Shown here piece after piece: positions 63,020 to 64,000 of a DNA stretch of 64,000 bases (position 1 is the stretch's first letter; every line of letters begins with the position of its first letter). The notes below the pieces were generated by a model that saw only the letters and a program-made list of their open reading frames with translations, made no database searches and was not told the DNA's origin. Origin of the DNA: Valencia hispanica (taxonomy: Eukaryota; Chordata; Actinopteri; Cyprinodontiformes; Valenciidae); contig OY747702.1 of assembly GCA_963556495.2 (NCBI GenBank), positions 16,356,903 to 16,420,902 on the forward strand, in the 5' to 3' direction. Position numbers and translations under genes: made by a program.

Positions 63020-64000
63020 CTTTAGCTGAAAAAACGCACATTTATAACGGTACAGTAGATGTGCTGATTTTGTTAAGTGTCAAAGCCTGGCATCCTACCA
63101 GAAACGTACAAGGATGTGGTGAAGACATCTCTATTTCTGTTGTCTGGAGCTACACCAGCAGACCTCTTGATTCTGCTGTGGGTTTTAAAAAGACACATAA
63201 AGCACAAGATAGAAAAAAAGCATTTTAAAGATGTTTTCGGATCAAGAAAAAGTAAAAACAGTTCAGTAAAGAGAATGTCAGTGCAGTGTTTTTTTAAACC
63301 AAAGTTTTATTTTCTTTCAGGTTTGTACAATTGTTTCCTATTTGCTGGGGGGTTTTTGGTCACAAAGCAGCTTTGACGGATATTAATACTTGTTTTAATG
63401 TTATGTGTTTGCTTGGCAATATAGTGAAAAATTTTTTTTTATGCTTTCTGGATAAATGTAACAAAATGCCTCTCCCTGTGGTGGTCTCACGCTGGAGTCC
63501 TACAGCCTCAGAGATGCTTGTTAAGATAGATCTGTCAATTTCTAGTCTGTTATTAAATTTCCTTTAGTTCAGGACATGATGTATTGTATTTTGAGATTTT
63601 TAACCTACTTAATGTTGTCAGACAAGTTGTATCGAAGTAAATTTTATTCAACAGGTCAGGCAGAAATCAGGCCTGGGTGTAGTTAGTGAAAGCTGAACTC
63701 GGTTTCCCATAAAAAATGTGGTTAAACATTACTATGGCAATAACCTTTTCACATAGTTTGGAAACTTTTTTCCCCTATTAAAATAAAATCATTGTTTAAG
63801 CACTTTTTGTTTTAACGCAGAGTAATTAAAAAAAATATATATATTTCAGTTAATTTTATGATTAAAACATTCCAGTGTGACAAAAAAGCAAAACAGAGAA
63901 AACAGACAGATAGCCATTAGCTATATAACAGCTATCAACAAGAAAGAAAAAAACAAAACAAAACAGGAACCAACCAACAAGAAAAAGCTGCTGTTCTAGA
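63020..64000. other. Upstream of the first recognised CFAP100 exon
   Basis: AT-rich. The 5' coding part of CFAP100 should lie here or beyond the window. One weak candidate exon (about 63495-63536, minus, phase-compatible) has a poor acceptor and no recognisable conservation, so it is not called. No promoter-like CpG-rich stretch is visible. Confidence 0.35.

Noticed and set aside
63490..63536. Candidate upstream CFAP100 exon (phase-compatible, donor GTGAGAC)
   Set aside because: Weak acceptor without a pyrimidine tract and no recognisable similarity to the CFAP100 N-terminus.

Overview
This window is teleost-like nuclear DNA. Evidence for that: two intron-containing vertebrate genes with GT..AG introns, AT-rich introns with long (TA)n tracts, and a fish-typical repeat set (Tc1-like elements, Rex3/RTE with a GATG tail, L2-type LINEs, hAT MITEs with 8-bp duplications, PIF/Harbinger, Kolobok-like THAP). 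I cannot name the species.

Host genes. Both lie on the minus strand. (1) AP1AR (gamma-BAR, a regulator of the AP-1 clathrin adaptor): start codon at 11413-11415, nine exons running down to 1357, the rest beyond the left edge. (2) CFAP100 (CCDC37, a ciliary coiled-coil protein of the inner dynein arm/MIA complex): fourteen phase-compatible exons from 63019 down to a stop codon at 43110-43112, with the 5' end probably beyond the right edge. No other host gene was recognised; 11.6-43 kb is intergenic and almost solid transposable elements.

Layout. 1-1.1 kb: Tc1/mariner relic. 1.3-11.4 kb: AP1AR, its introns holding Tc1, IS630-type, pogo-like, hAT and L2 debris plus two small hAT MITEs with perfect 8-bp duplications. 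11.6-13.5 kb: a TTAA-flanked Kolobok-like relic carrying a collapsed THAP finger and two nested MITEs. 13.6-19.0 kb: an RTE LINE with 10-bp target duplication, broken by an L2/CR1-type LINE and by a 5'-truncated L1 with its own 11-bp duplication. 19.25-31.6 kb: an apparent nest whose outer ends are Tc1-type termini, holding an AACCCA-ended element, a hAT element with 8-bp duplication, a nearly complete I/Nimb-type LINE with RNase H (minus strand) and a Tc1 element split by a Harbinger element with TTA duplication. 31.7-42.1 kb: a second nest, with TACCGTATTG-ended outer element, an L1/Tx1-type LINE, a foldback-like element with 22-bp subterminal repeats and a truncated L2. 43.1-63.0 kb: CFAP100, whose introns hold a SINE, a solo LTR with 5-bp duplication, a 6.1-kb Harbinger element (transposase plus Myb-like gene) interrupted by an intact Tc1 element, an L2 fragment and a Rex3-like LINE.

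The most notable items are the intact 339-residue Tc1 transposase at 49625-50644 (DD34E triad present), inserted at a TA inside a Harbinger transposase reading frame; the nested TE stacks whose order of insertion can be read from target duplications; the foldback-like element; and a MITE family present twice, once with doubled ends. I saw no CRISPR array, tRNA or rRNA gene. Family names come from motif recognition by eye; no database search was possible.
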